Shown: positions 52,812-62,378, counted from the stretch's first letter. The stretch: DNA of 64,000 nt from Stappia stellulata (GCF_020176715.1 NZ_JAIVMF010000001.1:434001-498000); one strand, 5' to 3'. Notes: a model not told the origin generated them from the letters alone. Translations and numbers: made by a program.

Positions 52812-55373
52812 TCAGCTCCTCGGCTTCAGGTTCTGCGGATCGTAGAGCGGCGCGTAGCCGACGCCGGCGACCTCGACGGGGAAGGTTTCGGAAAAATACT
52901 CCACGGTGAGTTCGCGTCCCACTTGCGCAAAGTCCGCCGGCAGATAGGCGAGCGCGATGTTCTTCCCCACCGTCGGACCATAGGCAATCGACGTGGTGTA
53001 GGAGCGACGGCCCAGCGCATCGACCAGCGTCTCGCCGGTCGCCGGATCGATCACCGGCAGCGTGCCGACCGGATAGCGAGCCGTGCCGCCTGCATCGGTG
53101 TTGTCGGTCATCACCAGCGTGCAGAGCATGGCCGGCTGGCGGTCGCGGGCGCGGTATTCCAGGTGCTTTTGCTTGCCGCGGAAGTCGGCCTCCTTGACCT
53201 TGGGCCGGGCGAGATCGGCCTCATAGAGATTGTATTGGGTGAGAAGATCGGCGTTTTGCAAACGCAGCGACTTTTCCAGCCGCCGGGAATTGGCATAGGT
53301 CTCCACCCCGACCGCCGTAATGCCGAGGCCACGCAGCGCGTCCCAGACCGCGAGACCGTCCTCATAGGCCATATGCAGTTCCCAGCCCTGCTCGCCGACA
53401 TAGGAGAGGCGAAGCGCGGTCACGGATTTGCCGGCGATCTCGATCTGGCGGATCGCTGCAAAGGGGAAGTTTTCAGGATCGAGGCCGGCCGGATCGGCCA
53501 CCACCTTCTTCAGGTTTTCCCGCGCATTCGGCCCCCAGATGCCGATGGTGGTGAATTGCTCGCTGACGTCGGTGACCGTGACGTCGAAGCCCCTGTCCTC
53601 GGCCACACGCTTCACATAATGGAAGTCGCGCGGGCCGGCATCGGCGCCATCGACGATGCGGCAGCGGTCGGCCATGCGAAACACCGTGAGGTCGGCGCGC
53701 ACCATGCCCTCGTCATCGAGGAAATGGGTGTAGATCCCCTTGCCGATGTTGCCGTCGCCGCCGATCTTCGCGGCACACAGCCATTCCAGCAGCGCCACAT
53801 GGTCCGGCCCCGCAACATCGAACATGTAGAAATGCGAGAGGTTGATCACCCCGCAATCCTCGCTCATCGCCAGGTGCTCGGCATTGGAGACGCGCCAGAA
53901 ATGGCGGGCGTCCCATTCGTTCTCGCGGACCGGGATGCGGTCGGCGTATTTTTCCAGCAGATGCGCGTTGGCGGCATAGCCATGGGCGCGCTCCCAGCCG
54001 CCAAGCTCCATGAAGTGGCCGCCTAGCTCCACCTCGCGTTCGTAGAAGGGCGAGCGCTTGACGCCGCGCCCGCTGGCATAGGGCTCGCGCGGGTGGATCG
54101 CGGGAAAGTAAATCTTCTGCGCCGCCTCGTAGCAGCGCCCCTCGATGAAGGCTTCCTCCATCTGATGCGCATAGAAACGGGAATAGTCGATGGCCGCGTG
54201 GTCGATCTCCGTGCGCCCGTCGGTGATCCAGTCGGCGAGAAGCTTGCCGTAGGCCGGCGCGTCCTTCACCCAGATGGCGACGCAATACCACAGCCCGCGC
54301 ACCTTCTGGCTTTCGCCGCAGGACGGCCCGCCGGCGGCGGAGACCTGCAGGAGGCCGTTGAACGACCAGGTCTCGTTATAGCCGAGTTCGCCGAGGATCG
54401 GCGTCAGCTCCATGGCGCGCTCGAGCGGTTCCATCACCTGCTCCAGCTCCAGATCGCGTTGGGAGGGCGACAGCCGCGCCTCCTCCTTTTCCAGCAGGTC
54501 GCGCGGATGGCACAGGCGCGGATTGTCGGTCTCGTAATAGCCCCACTCGATCTGACCGCCCTCGGTGGTCTTCGGGTCGCCGGTGTCGCGCATATAGGCG
54601 GAGTTGCCCTGGTCGCGCATCAGCGGATAGCCGATGTCCTTGCCGGTGCCGGCGAACTCGGTGAAGGGACCGAAGAAGGTCAGCGGATGGTCGACCGGCA
54701 TCACCGGAAGGTCCTCGCCGACCAAATTGGCGATCAGCCGGCCCCAGAGGCCGGCGCAAACGATGACGTGATCGGCCCGGATCGTGCCGCGATGGGTGAC
54801 GACGCCCGTGATGCGTCCGCCGTCCACGATCAGCGATTTCGCAGGCGTATTGGCGAAGGCCTTGAGCGCGCCCGTCTTTTCCCCCTCGTCGACGAGTTTG
54901 CCGGCGACGGCCTGCGAGCGCGGCACGACAAGGCCGGCATCGGGGTCGTACAACCCGCCCTGGACCTGATCCTCCTCGATCAGCGGGAACTTTTCCTTGA
55001 TCTCGGAGGGTGTGACGAGGTGCGCGCGTGTCCCGAAGGCCTTGCCCGAGGAGACCTTGCGCCTGATCTCCTCCATCCAGGTGTCGTCGCCGGTGCGCGC
55101 CACCTCGAAGCCGCCGCAGCGCTCGTAGTTTCCCATTATGTCGAAGAAATCGATGGAATAGAGCGACGTCCAGGTGGAGAGGAAGTCGTGGCTCGTCGAA
55201 TAGCAGAAGTCGGAGGCATGCGCCGTCGAGCCGATGTCGGTCGGAATGCCGGACTTGTCGATACCGACGATATCGGTCCAGCCGCGCTCGATCAGGTGAT
55301 GCGCGACCGACGCGCCCACGATCCCGCCCAGTCCGACGATGACGATCTGTGCCTTGTCAGGAAAAGCCGACAT
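52812..55373 (-). CDS. Dimethylglycine/sarcosine dehydrogenase (FAD-GcvT fusion)
   Basis: 853 residues: FAD oxidase domain (about 8-370; VIVGLGGIVGASVAHHL) and a folate-binding GcvT domain (about 430-845). STAHAS near residue 50 contains the His that carries covalent FAD in related enzymes. It demethylates dimethylglycine or sarcosine and loads the one-carbon unit onto THF as methylene-THF. Divergent from the MttB-family gene, which would make dimethylglycine if glycine betaine is its substrate. Which of the two amines it prefers cannot be read from the sequence. Confidence 0.88.
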   Translation of the reverse strand: MSAFPDKAQIVIVGLGGIVGASVAHHLIERGWTDIVGIDKSGIPTDIGSTAHASDFCYSTSHDFLSTWTSLYSIDFFDIMGNYERCGGFEVARTGDDTWMEEIRRKVSSGKAFGTRAHLVTPSEIKEKFPLIEEDQVQGGLYDPDAGLVVPRSQAVAGKLVDEGEKTGALKAFANTPAKSLIVDGGRITGVVTHRGTIRADHVIVCAGLWGRLIANLVGEDLPVMPVDHPLTFFGPFTEFAGTGKDIGYPLMRDQGNSAYMRDTGDPKTTEGGQIEWGYYETDNPRLCHPRDLLEKEEARLSPSQRDLELEQVMEPLERAMELTPILGELGYNETWSFNGLLQVSAAGGPSCGESQKVRGLWYCVAIWVKDAPAYGKLLADWITDGRTEIDHAAIDYSRFYAHQMEEAFIEGRCYEAAQKIYFPAIHPREPYASGRGVKRSPFYEREVELGGHFMELGGWERAHGYAANAHLLEKYADRIPVRENEWDARHFWRVSNAEHLAMSEDCGVINLSHFYMFDVAGPDHVALLEWLCAAKIGGDGNIGKGIYTHFLDDEGMVRADLTVFRMADRCRIVDGADAGPRDFHYVKRVAEDRGFDVTVTDVSEQFTTIGIWGPNARENLKKVVADPAGLDPENFPFAAIRQIEIAGKSVTALRLSYVGEQGWELHMAYEDGLAVWDALRGLGITAVGVETYANSRRLEKSLRLQNADLLTQYNLYEADLARPKVKEADFRGKQKHLEYRARDRQPAMLCTLVMTDNTDAGGTARYPVGTLPVIDPATGETLVDALGRRSYTTSIAYGPTVGKNIALAYLPADFAQVGRELTVEYFSETFPVEVAGVGYAPLYDPQNLKPRS

Positions 55374-55638
55374 GCTTCAACCCCTTCACTCCCCGCCGGC
55401 GCGCGGCGGATCCTGCGTTTCGTGCCGGCAGTATCGCGGGAATTTTCCGGGCCAAGTTGTCCAATTGCGTCATCCTTGTATCGCCGCGCCGACAAGGCGG
55501 CGCAAAAGCGGGTCGCCGGATCCATGACGCTTTTAGAGAAGCCGACGACGCTTTCGGGCATCAGCCTCTCGCCCATTGCGCGCACAGTACGCTGGGCGTT
55601 CGCAGGAAGACGCGACGAAATCCGGGTGGAGTGCAGGA

Positions 55639-57180
55639 ATGAGCGAACAGGCAGAGCGCGCGGGACGACGCGGACGGGCGGCCCGAACGGAAAAACGACG
55701 CGGCGCGGAAGCAGGCGCCAGCATTCCCTATATCTCGCGCAACCTCCCGCTTCTCAACATCCTGAGCGACGAGGGTGCGGAGGTCATCGAGGCCAACGCC
55801 GACCGGCTGCTCGCCGAGATCGGCCTGGAGTTTCGCGACGATCCGGAAACGCTGAAGATCTGGAAGGACGCCGGCGCGGATGTCGACGGCGAGCGGGTGC
55901 GCTTTCCCAAGGGGATGCTGCAGGAGCTGGTGAAGACCGCGCCGGCGCAGTTCACCCAGCATGCCCGCAATCCGGCCCGCAACGTGGAGATCGGCGGCAA
56001 CAACACGGTGTTTGCGCCCGTCTACGGCCCGCCCTTCGTCACCGATCTCGACCGCGGCCGGCGCTATGGCACCATCGAGGATTTCCGCAATTTCGTGAAG
56101 CTCGCCTATGCCTCGCCCTGGCTGCATCATTCCGGCGGCACCGTGTGCGAGCCGGTCGACCTGCCGGTCAACAAGCGCCATTTCGACATGGTGTATTCCC
56201 ACCTGAAATATTCCGACAAGCCGTTCATGGGCTCGGTAACCGCACCGGAACGGGCGGAGGATTCCGTCGCCATGGCGCGGCTCGTCTTCGGCGATCAGTT
56301 CGTCGACGAGAACTGCGTGATGATCCAGCTGATCAACGCCAACTCGCCGCTGGTGTTCGATGCGACGATGCTCGGCGCGCTGAAGGTCTATGCGGCGGCG
56401 AACCAGGCCTGCATCGTGTCGCCCTTCATTCTCGCCGGCGCGATGAGCCCGGTCACGGTCGCCGGCACGCTGGCGCAGGTGCTCGCCGAGGCGCTGGCCG
56501 GTTGCGCGCTGACCCAGCTGGTGCGCCCCGGCGCGCCGGTGGTCTTCGGCGCCTTCGTTTCCTCCATCTCCATGCAGTCGGGCGCGCCGACCTTCGGCTC
56601 GCCGGAAGGCACGCTGCTGCTCAACGGCGCGGCGAAGCTTGCCCGGCGCGCGGGCCTGCCGTTCCGCTCGGGCGGATCCTTCACCGCCTCCAAGACGCCG
56701 GACGCGCAATCGGCGCAGGAATCCACCCAGACCATCATGGCGACCCTGCTGTCGGGCGTGAATTTCGCGCTGCACGCCGCAGGCTGGCTGGAGGGCGGGC
56801 TGTGCTCGTCTTATGAGAAATTCGTGATGGACGCCGACCAGCTCGGCATGATGCATGTGCTGGCGAAAGGCATCGACCTGTCGCAGGAGGCGCAGGCCAT
56901 GGATGCGCTGGCGGAGGTCGGGCCCGGCGGGCATTTCCTCGGCGCCGCCCACACCCAGCGAAATTTCGAGACCGCCTTCTATCGCTCCGCGATCGCCGAC
57001 AACAACTCCTACGAACAATGGAGTTCGGACGGCGGGCTGGATGCCGGCATGCGGGCGAATCAAAGGTGGAAACAGATGCTTGCTTCCTATGAAGCTCCTC
57101 CGCTCGACCCGGCGGTCGACGAGGCGCTGATCGCGTTCATGGCACGGCGAAAGGCGGAATTCCCGGACAGCAACATTTAG
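55639..57180 (+). CDS. mtgB-like: MttB-superfamily (non-pyrrolysine) methyltransferase
   Basis: 513 residues; trimethylamine-methyltransferase fold (VFAPVYGPPFVTDLDRGRRYG, SGGTVCEPVDLPVNKRHFD, MLGALKVYAAANQACIVSPF, FGAFVSSISMQSGAPTFGSPEG). The frame is uninterrupted, so there is no UAG pyrrolysine as in true MttB; such members include glycine betaine, proline betaine and carnitine methyltransferases. It should methylate the corrinoid protein encoded at 41.2 kb. The N-terminus is Arg-rich (GRRGRAARTEKRRG). ATG 55639; GGAG lies upstream. Expected substrate: glycine betaine, given the dehydrogenase next door. Confidence 0.87.
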   Translation: MSEQAERAGRRGRAARTEKRRGAEAGASIPYISRNLPLLNILSDEGAEVIEANADRLLAEIGLEFRDDPETLKIWKDAGADVDGERVRFPKGMLQELVKTAPAQFTQHARNPARNVEIGGNNTVFAPVYGPPFVTDLDRGRRYGTIEDFRNFVKLAYASPWLHHSGGTVCEPVDLPVNKRHFDMVYSHLKYSDKPFMGSVTAPERAEDSVAMARLVFGDQFVDENCVMIQLINANSPLVFDATMLGALKVYAAANQACIVSPFILAGAMSPVTVAGTLAQVLAEALAGCALTQLVRPGAPVVFGAFVSSISMQSGAPTFGSPEGTLLLNGAAKLARRAGLPFRSGGSFTASKTPDAQSAQESTQTIMATLLSGVNFALHAAGWLEGGLCSSYEKFVMDADQLGMMHVLAKGIDLSQEAQAMDALAEVGPGGHFLGAAHTQRNFETAFYRSAIADNNSYEQWSSDGGLDAGMRANQRWKQMLASYEAPPLDPAVDEALIAFMARRKAEFPDSNI

Positions 57181-57237
57181 CCGAAGGCGCGTCGCAGATC
57201 GGGCGGAATACCCGTTCCACCCGCCTTGCGAAAAGCA

Positions 57238-57260
57238 CACTGCATCTGAATGCTGCAGTG
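57238..57260. promoter_or_regulatory. Inverted repeat in front of the ABC transporter operon
   Basis: CACTGCA (57238-57244), 9 bases, TGCAGTG (57254-57260): a perfect 7-base inverted repeat in the 324-base gap 57181-57504, which has no gene. The gap also has an AT-rich part (about 57310-57380) suited to a promoter. Candidate operator; no regulator gene lies close by. Confidence 0.45.
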
Positions 57261-57504
57261 CTGAAGTATTGGGCAAACCGTGCAGGCACCCGCCTCACGC
57301 AACAGCATGGCTTTGTTTTTCTTTGCAATTTTAATAATTTTTCCGCTCACCCCCTTTCATTGTGAGTCAAATTTTGCTTAGCTGACGCGACTTTCAGGGT
57401 CTTGAAACGAACCATAAAGAGTTCGTGGCAGGGGAACAGCGCGTTACGCTCCGTCTTTCAGCCGGAAGAGCGTGCCCCTTGCTATGCATTGCTTAGGGGC
57501 ACAG

Positions 57505-58599
57505 ATGACAGAGACCAAGGGCGCTGCAGTCCGCTACGAAAACGTACAGAAGAGCTACGATGGCGAGACACTCGTCGTAAAAAACCTGAACCTCGACATT
57601 CCGCCCGGCGAGTTCCTCACCATGCTCGGGCCGTCAGGATCGGGAAAGACCACCTGCCTGATGATGCTGGCGGGGTTCGAGCCGGCCACGCACGGCGAAA
57701 TCTTCCTCAACGATCGTCCGATCAACAACGTGCAGCCGCACAAGCGCGGTATCGGCATGGTGTTTCAGAACTACGCCCTGTTCCCGCACATGAGCGTTGC
57801 GGAAAACCTTGCGTTTCCGCTGCAGGTGCGCGGCATGGGCAAGGCGGAACAGGAAGAGAAGGTCAAGCGGGCGCTGGAAATGGTCGAACTCGGCCACTTC
57901 GGCTCGCGCCGCCCGGCGCAGCTTTCCGGCGGCCAGCAGCAGCGTGTCGCCGTGGCCCGCGCCCTGGTGTTCGAGCCGGAGTTGGTGCTGATGGATGAGC
58001 CGCTGGGCGCGCTCGACAAGCAGCTGCGCGAGCAGATGCAGTATGAGATCAAGCACATCCACGACAACATCGGCGTGACCATCGTCTATGTGACGCACGA
58101 CCAGACCGAGGCGCTGACGATGTCGGACCGGGTCGCGGTGTTCAACGACGGCGTGATCCAGCAGTTGTCACGCCCGGATGTGCTTTACGAGGACCCGCAG
58201 AACTCCTTCGTCGCCCAGTTCATCGGCGAGAACAACAAGTTGAGCGGAACGGTGGAATCCATCGACGGCGAGACCTGCGCGGTGCGCCTGGACGACGGAA
58301 CAATGCTCAAGGCGGATGCCGTCAATATTGACGGTGTGGGGTCTCGCACCACGATTTCCTTGCGTCCGGAGCGCGTCGAATTCGACACGCATGACGCGAT
58401 GGACAACCTGGTTTCTGGTCAGATCGAGGAAATGATCTATCTTGGAGACCATATCCGCGTGCGGATGACTGTTGCCGGCAACAACGAATTTGTCGTCAAG
58501 GTCCGCAACCGCGGCGAGAAGCGCGATCTGAAGACCGGACAAACGGTCGAGATCGGCTGGGCCGCCGGCGACTGCAAGGCGCTCGACGCCGTCGCATAA
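57505..58599 (+). CDS. ABC transporter ATPase, spermidine/putrescine class (PotA-like)
   Basis: 364 residues from ATG 57505 (AGGGG upstream). Walker A GPSGSGKTT, Q-loop VFQNYALFPHM, signature LSGGQQQRVAVARAL, Walker B LVLMDEPLGALDKQLRE, then a TOBE domain (about 280-360). This is the polyamine/opine/betaine-uptake class, often next to methylated-amine catabolism genes. First gene of a four-gene importer, ahead of the binding protein. Confidence 0.9.
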   Translation: MTETKGAAVRYENVQKSYDGETLVVKNLNLDIPPGEFLTMLGPSGSGKTTCLMMLAGFEPATHGEIFLNDRPINNVQPHKRGIGMVFQNYALFPHMSVAENLAFPLQVRGMGKAEQEEKVKRALEMVELGHFGSRRPAQLSGGQQQRVAVARALVFEPELVLMDEPLGALDKQLREQMQYEIKHIHDNIGVTIVYVTHDQTEALTMSDRVAVFNDGVIQQLSRPDVLYEDPQNSFVAQFIGENNKLSGTVESIDGETCAVRLDDGTMLKADAVNIDGVGSRTTISLRPERVEFDTHDAMDNLVSGQIEEMIYLGDHIRVRMTVAGNNEFVVKVRNRGEKRDLKTGQTVEIGWAAGDCKALDAVA

Positions 58600-58701
58600 G
58601 CCGACACGGGCCCGAACGAAGATTGCGGCGCGCGGCACCGCGCCCGCAGCCCTTCCCGGGGCATCGCCTCGGGCGAACACCAAAACGAGGGGACTTACTC
58701 C

Positions 58702-59802
58702 ATGAAGTTCAAGACACTCCTGCTTGCAGGCGCGGCCTCCGCGATGATGACGTCGGGGGCCATGGCCATCGATCTCACCATCGTGTCGTGGGGCGGAGCG
58801 TACTCCAACTCGCAGAACGAGGCCTATCACAAGCCGTATATGGCCGCGAACCCGGGCGTGAACATCATCAACGATGAATCCTCCGCCGAGGCCGTCGCCA
58901 AGCTGCGCGCGATGAACGAGGCCGGCAACGTGACCTGGGATCTCGTCGATGTGGTGGCGTCCGACGCCATCCGCCTGTGCGACGAAGGCCTGGCCGAAGA
59001 GATCAACTTCGACGAAGCCCTGGCCCCGGCGCCCGACGGCACCCCGGCCTCCGAGGACTTCGGCGACCTGATCGTCTCGGATTGCTTCATCCCGCAGATC
59101 GTTTATTCGACGACCTTCGGCTATCGCAGCGACGTCGAGGCCTGGAACGGCCGCGAGCCGGACGACATCTGCGACGTCTTCGACCTGGAAAACTTCCCGG
59201 GCAAGCGTTCGCTCGAGAAGCGCCCGATCAACAACATGGAATGGGCCCTGCTTTGCGACGGTGTCGCGAAGGACGACGTCTATGACGTGCTGGAGACCGA
59301 GGAAGGCGTGAGCCGCGCCCTCGCCAAGCTCGAGACGATCAAGGACCAGACGATCTGGTGGACGGCCGGCGCCGAAACGCCGCAGCTTCTCGCCGACGGC
59401 GAAGTCGTGATCGGCTCGACCTACAATGGCCGCCTGTTCTCGCTCATCGAGGAGCAGGACCAGCCGGTGAAGATGCTGTGGGACGCCCAGGTGTTCGACC
59501 TTGACGGCTGGATCGTTCCCGCCGGTCTTTCGGACGAGCGCAAGGCGGCCGTGATGGACTACCTGAAGTTCGCCACCGACACGCAGCGTCTGGCGGACCA
59601 GGCCAAGTACATCTCCTACGGTCCGGCCCGCAAGTCGTCCGCGCCGCTCGTCGGCAAGCATGCGGAGCTCGGCATCGACATGGCACCGCACATGCCGACC
59701 GACCCGAAGAACGCCACGAACACCTTCCTCTACAATTACGAGTGGTGGGCTGACTATCGTGACGATCTGGACGCCAAGTTCCAGGCATGGCTTGCGGGTT
59801 AA
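58702..59802 (+). CDS. ABC transporter periplasmic binding protein (PotD-like)
   Basis: 366 residues with signal peptide (about 1-22, ending AMAID). LTIVSWGGAYSNSQNEAYHKPY and WDLVDVVASDAIRLCDEGL are PotD-like motifs; several Trp residues (WWTAG, GWIVP, WWADY) are suited to a quaternary-ammonium cage. Captures an amine ligand; creatine, glycine betaine or a relative is inferred from the adjacent creatinase and MttB genes. Followed by a strong terminator-like hairpin. Confidence 0.9.
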   Translation: MKFKTLLLAGAASAMMTSGAMAIDLTIVSWGGAYSNSQNEAYHKPYMAANPGVNIINDESSAEAVAKLRAMNEAGNVTWDLVDVVASDAIRLCDEGLAEEINFDEALAPAPDGTPASEDFGDLIVSDCFIPQIVYSTTFGYRSDVEAWNGREPDDICDVFDLENFPGKRSLEKRPINNMEWALLCDGVAKDDVYDVLETEEGVSRALAKLETIKDQTIWWTAGAETPQLLADGEVVIGSTYNGRLFSLIEEQDQPVKMLWDAQVFDLDGWIVPAGLSDERKAAVMDYLKFATDTQRLADQAKYISYGPARKSSAPLVGKHAELGIDMAPHMPTDPKNATNTFLYNYEWWADYRDDLDAKFQAWLAG

Positions 59803-59811
59803 CACCCGTCC

Positions 59812-59842
59812 GGCGGCGGAGCACGCGCTCCGCCGCCTTTTT
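59812..59842 (+). terminator. Terminator/attenuator inside the transporter operon
   Basis: GGCGGCGGAGC (59812-59822), loop ACGC, GCTCCGCCGCC (59827-59837), TTTTT. A perfect 11-base stem 10 bases after the binding-protein stop and 206 bases before the first permease. It should lower permease expression relative to the binding protein. Confidence 0.85.
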
Positions 59843-60047
59843 CACGCTGACGACTTCCGGGCCCTGTGCGCCCGTCAAGACACTCCGAATTCGAGGTGCC
59901 CGCACGACAGGGCACCCTGCCAGGCCGGCCGGGGCCGGTTGGCGCGGACAACACACGGCGGTTTCGCGCCGGAGACGCCGGGGGTCCGGTACGGCTTCGA
60001 CGCCAAGACGCTGATAACAGAAAACTTCCTTCCGACGGGGCGTCCCG

Positions 60048-61343
60048 ATGAACACCCAGAACCCTGCAAGCACTGACACCGGTCCGGATGAGAATCCGCA
60101 GGTGCTCACCACCCGCGACGGCATACCGCTCAAGGTCAGCCTGGCGAGGGCGCTTCGACGCGAGAAACTGCGGGCGCTCGTACTGATCGCGCCGCTGCTT
60201 CTGTTCGTTCTCATCACCTTCGCCGCACCGATCGCGGACATGCTGTTCCGGTCCGTGGAAAACGGCATCGTCTCCGAAACGCTGCCGAAGACCGTCGAGG
60301 TTCTGGCGACGTGGGATCCGGAGTCGGGAGAGATTCCCGACCAGGCGGCCTTTACCGCGCTCTACGAGGACCTCAAGGTCGCGGTGGAGGAGAAGACGCA
60401 CACCCGCCTCGGCTCGCGGCTGAACTACGAGGCGTCGGGCATGTCGAGCCTGTTCCGCAAGACCGGGCGACGCATCGGCCGGATGGAACCGGCAGACGCG
60501 ACGGTCGAACGCTTCATCGACATCGACAAGGACTGGGGCACCGTCGAAACCTGGGCTGTGCTCAAGCGCTATTCACCCACGATCACGCCCGGCTACTTCC
60601 TGAACGCGGCCGACATGCAGCTCACCGCCGAAGGCGTCGAGATGAAGCCGGAGAACGAGCGGATCTACCTCTATCTGTTCTGGCGCACGCTGTTCCTGTC
60701 GCTGACCATCACGTCCACCTGCCTGTTGCTCGGCTATCCGGTGGCCTTCCTTCTGGCCGCCCTGCCCGCACGCTCGGCGAACCTTCTGATGATCCTGGTG
60801 CTCCTGCCGTTCTGGACGTCGCTGCTGGTGCGCACCTCGGCCTGGAAGGTGCTGCTGCAGCAGCAGGGCGTGATCAACGACTTCCTCGTGTGGACCGGAC
60901 TGGTCAGCGACGCGGGCCGACTGGTAATGATCAACAACCAGACCGGCACGATCATCGCGATGACGCACATCCTGCTGCCCTTCATGATCCTGCCGCTCTA
61001 TTCGGTGATGAAGACCATCTCCCCGTCCTACGTGCGGGCGGCGAAGAGCCTTGGCGCGACCGACTGGACGGCCTTCTGGCGGGTGTATTTCCCGCAGACG
61101 GTGCCGGGCATCGGCGCGGGCGCGATCCTCGTCTTCATCCTGGCCATCGGCTACTACATCACGCCGGAACTGGTCGGCGGCACCGACGGCATCTTCATCT
61201 CGAACCGCATCGCCTATCACATCTCGACCTCGCTCAACTGGGGTCTGGCGGCGGCGCTCGGCGTGATCCTGCTGCTCGCGGTGATGCTGCTCTTCTATGT
61301 CTACGACAAGATCGTCGGCATCGATAACGTCAAGCTGGGCTAA
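60048..61343 (+). CDS. ABC transporter permease 1 (PotB-like)
   Basis: 431 residues; an extended N-terminal periplasmic segment (about 70-195) follows the first helix, then the MetI-type permease core (about 205-420) with the EAA loop VRAAKSLGATDWTAFWRVYFP. Pairs with the next permease. The larger N-terminal loop is usual in the opine/polyamine subclass. Confidence 0.88.
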   Translation: MNTQNPASTDTGPDENPQVLTTRDGIPLKVSLARALRREKLRALVLIAPLLLFVLITFAAPIADMLFRSVENGIVSETLPKTVEVLATWDPESGEIPDQAAFTALYEDLKVAVEEKTHTRLGSRLNYEASGMSSLFRKTGRRIGRMEPADATVERFIDIDKDWGTVETWAVLKRYSPTITPGYFLNAADMQLTAEGVEMKPENERIYLYLFWRTLFLSLTITSTCLLLGYPVAFLLAALPARSANLLMILVLLPFWTSLLVRTSAWKVLLQQQGVINDFLVWTGLVSDAGRLVMINNQTGTIIAMTHILLPFMILPLYSVMKTISPSYVRAAKSLGATDWTAFWRVYFPQTVPGIGAGAILVFILAIGYYITPELVGGTDGIFISNRIAYHISTSLNWGLAAALGVILLLAVMLLFYVYDKIVGIDNVKLG

Positions 61344-61357
61344 GGAGAACACAGACC

Positions 61358-62212
61358 ATGTCAGCCCTTCCCGCCTATGCATCCACCGGCCAGCGCGTCT
61401 GGCACTACAGCTTCCGCACGATCTGCGGCCTGATCTTCTTCTTCCTGATCTTTCCGATCCTGGTGATCCTGCCGCTGTCGTTCAACGCCGAGAACTTCTT
61501 CACCTTCACCAAGGAAATGCTGGCCTTCGATCCGGCCGGCTATTCCTTCAAGCACTATGAGGACTTCTTCACCAACCCCGACTGGCAGCAGGCGATGCGC
61601 AATTCCTTTGCCATCGCGCCGGTCGCGACGCTGCTGGCGACCTCCTTCGGAACGCTGGCGGCCATCGGGTTGTCGCAGCAGCATGTGCCCTATCGCTCCG
61701 CGATCATGGCCATCCTGATCTCGCCGATGATCGTGCCGCTGATCATCTCGGCCGCCGGCATGTATTTCTTCTACTCGCGCATCGGCCTGCAGGGGACCTA
61801 TATCGGCGTGGTCCTGGCGCATGCAGCCCTTGGCACGCCCTTCGTGATCATCACCGTCACGGCAACGCTGGTCGGCTTCGACCGGAGCCTGGTGCGGGCG
61901 GCGGCAAGCCTTGGCGCCAACCCGGTCACCACCTTCTTCAAGGTGCAGATGCCGCTGATCATTCCCGGCGTCGTCTCCGGTGCGCTGTTTGCCTTCATCA
62001 CTTCCTTCGACGAGGTCGTGGTGGTGCTGTTCCTGGGCTCGGCGGGTCAGAAGACGCTGCCCTGGCAGATGTTCACCGGCTTGCGCGAACAGATTTCTCC
62101 GACCATCCTGGCGGTTGCCTCGTTGATGGTGGCGATCTCGGTCGTGCTGCTGACGGTGCTTGAGCTCCTGCGCCGCCGCTCCGAGCGGTTGCGCGGCCTG
62201 ACGCCGTCCTGA
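61358..62212 (+). CDS. ABC transporter permease 2 (PotC-like)
   Basis: 284 residues, six membrane helices, with the EAA loop VRAAASLGANPVTTFFKVQMP. It forms the transport channel with the preceding permease, 15 bases upstream. A hairpin CCGGTGAC/GTCACCGG (62290-62320 region) and a terminator follow before the creatinase gene. Confidence 0.9.
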   Translation: MSALPAYASTGQRVWHYSFRTICGLIFFFLIFPILVILPLSFNAENFFTFTKEMLAFDPAGYSFKHYEDFFTNPDWQQAMRNSFAIAPVATLLATSFGTLAAIGLSQQHVPYRSAIMAILISPMIVPLIISAAGMYFFYSRIGLQGTYIGVVLAHAALGTPFVIITVTATLVGFDRSLVRAAASLGANPVTTFFKVQMPLIIPGVVSGALFAFITSFDEVVVVLFLGSAGQKTLPWQMFTGLREQISPTILAVASLMVAISVVLLTVLELLRRRSERLRGLTPS

Positions 62213-62378
62213 CGGCACGGCCCGGCTGTCCGCCCCGGCGGCGGATGGCCTCACATACAGCGGAGCGCTCCGCTTTCCCGAACGGGAACCGGTGACGGAA
62301 CGCCAGTCACCGGACGGTCAGGACAGGGCCCTCGCCCCTCCCGACCCGGCGAAGCGCAACGCACCGAGTTTGGCCTGG

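Noticed and set aside
52065-54026. 653-residue plus-strand ORF over the repeat gap and dehydrogenase gene
   Set aside because: Crosses repeats and the antisense of a conserved enzyme; no domain is recognisable.
54093-56816. 907-residue plus-strand ORF
   Set aside because: Shadow frame over the dehydrogenase and MttB-family genes, both well supported in other frames.
55639-57180. Pyrrolysine-containing trimethylamine methyltransferase
   Set aside because: The frame has no internal TAG stop, so pyrrolysine is not needed; other MttB-family substrates are more likely.
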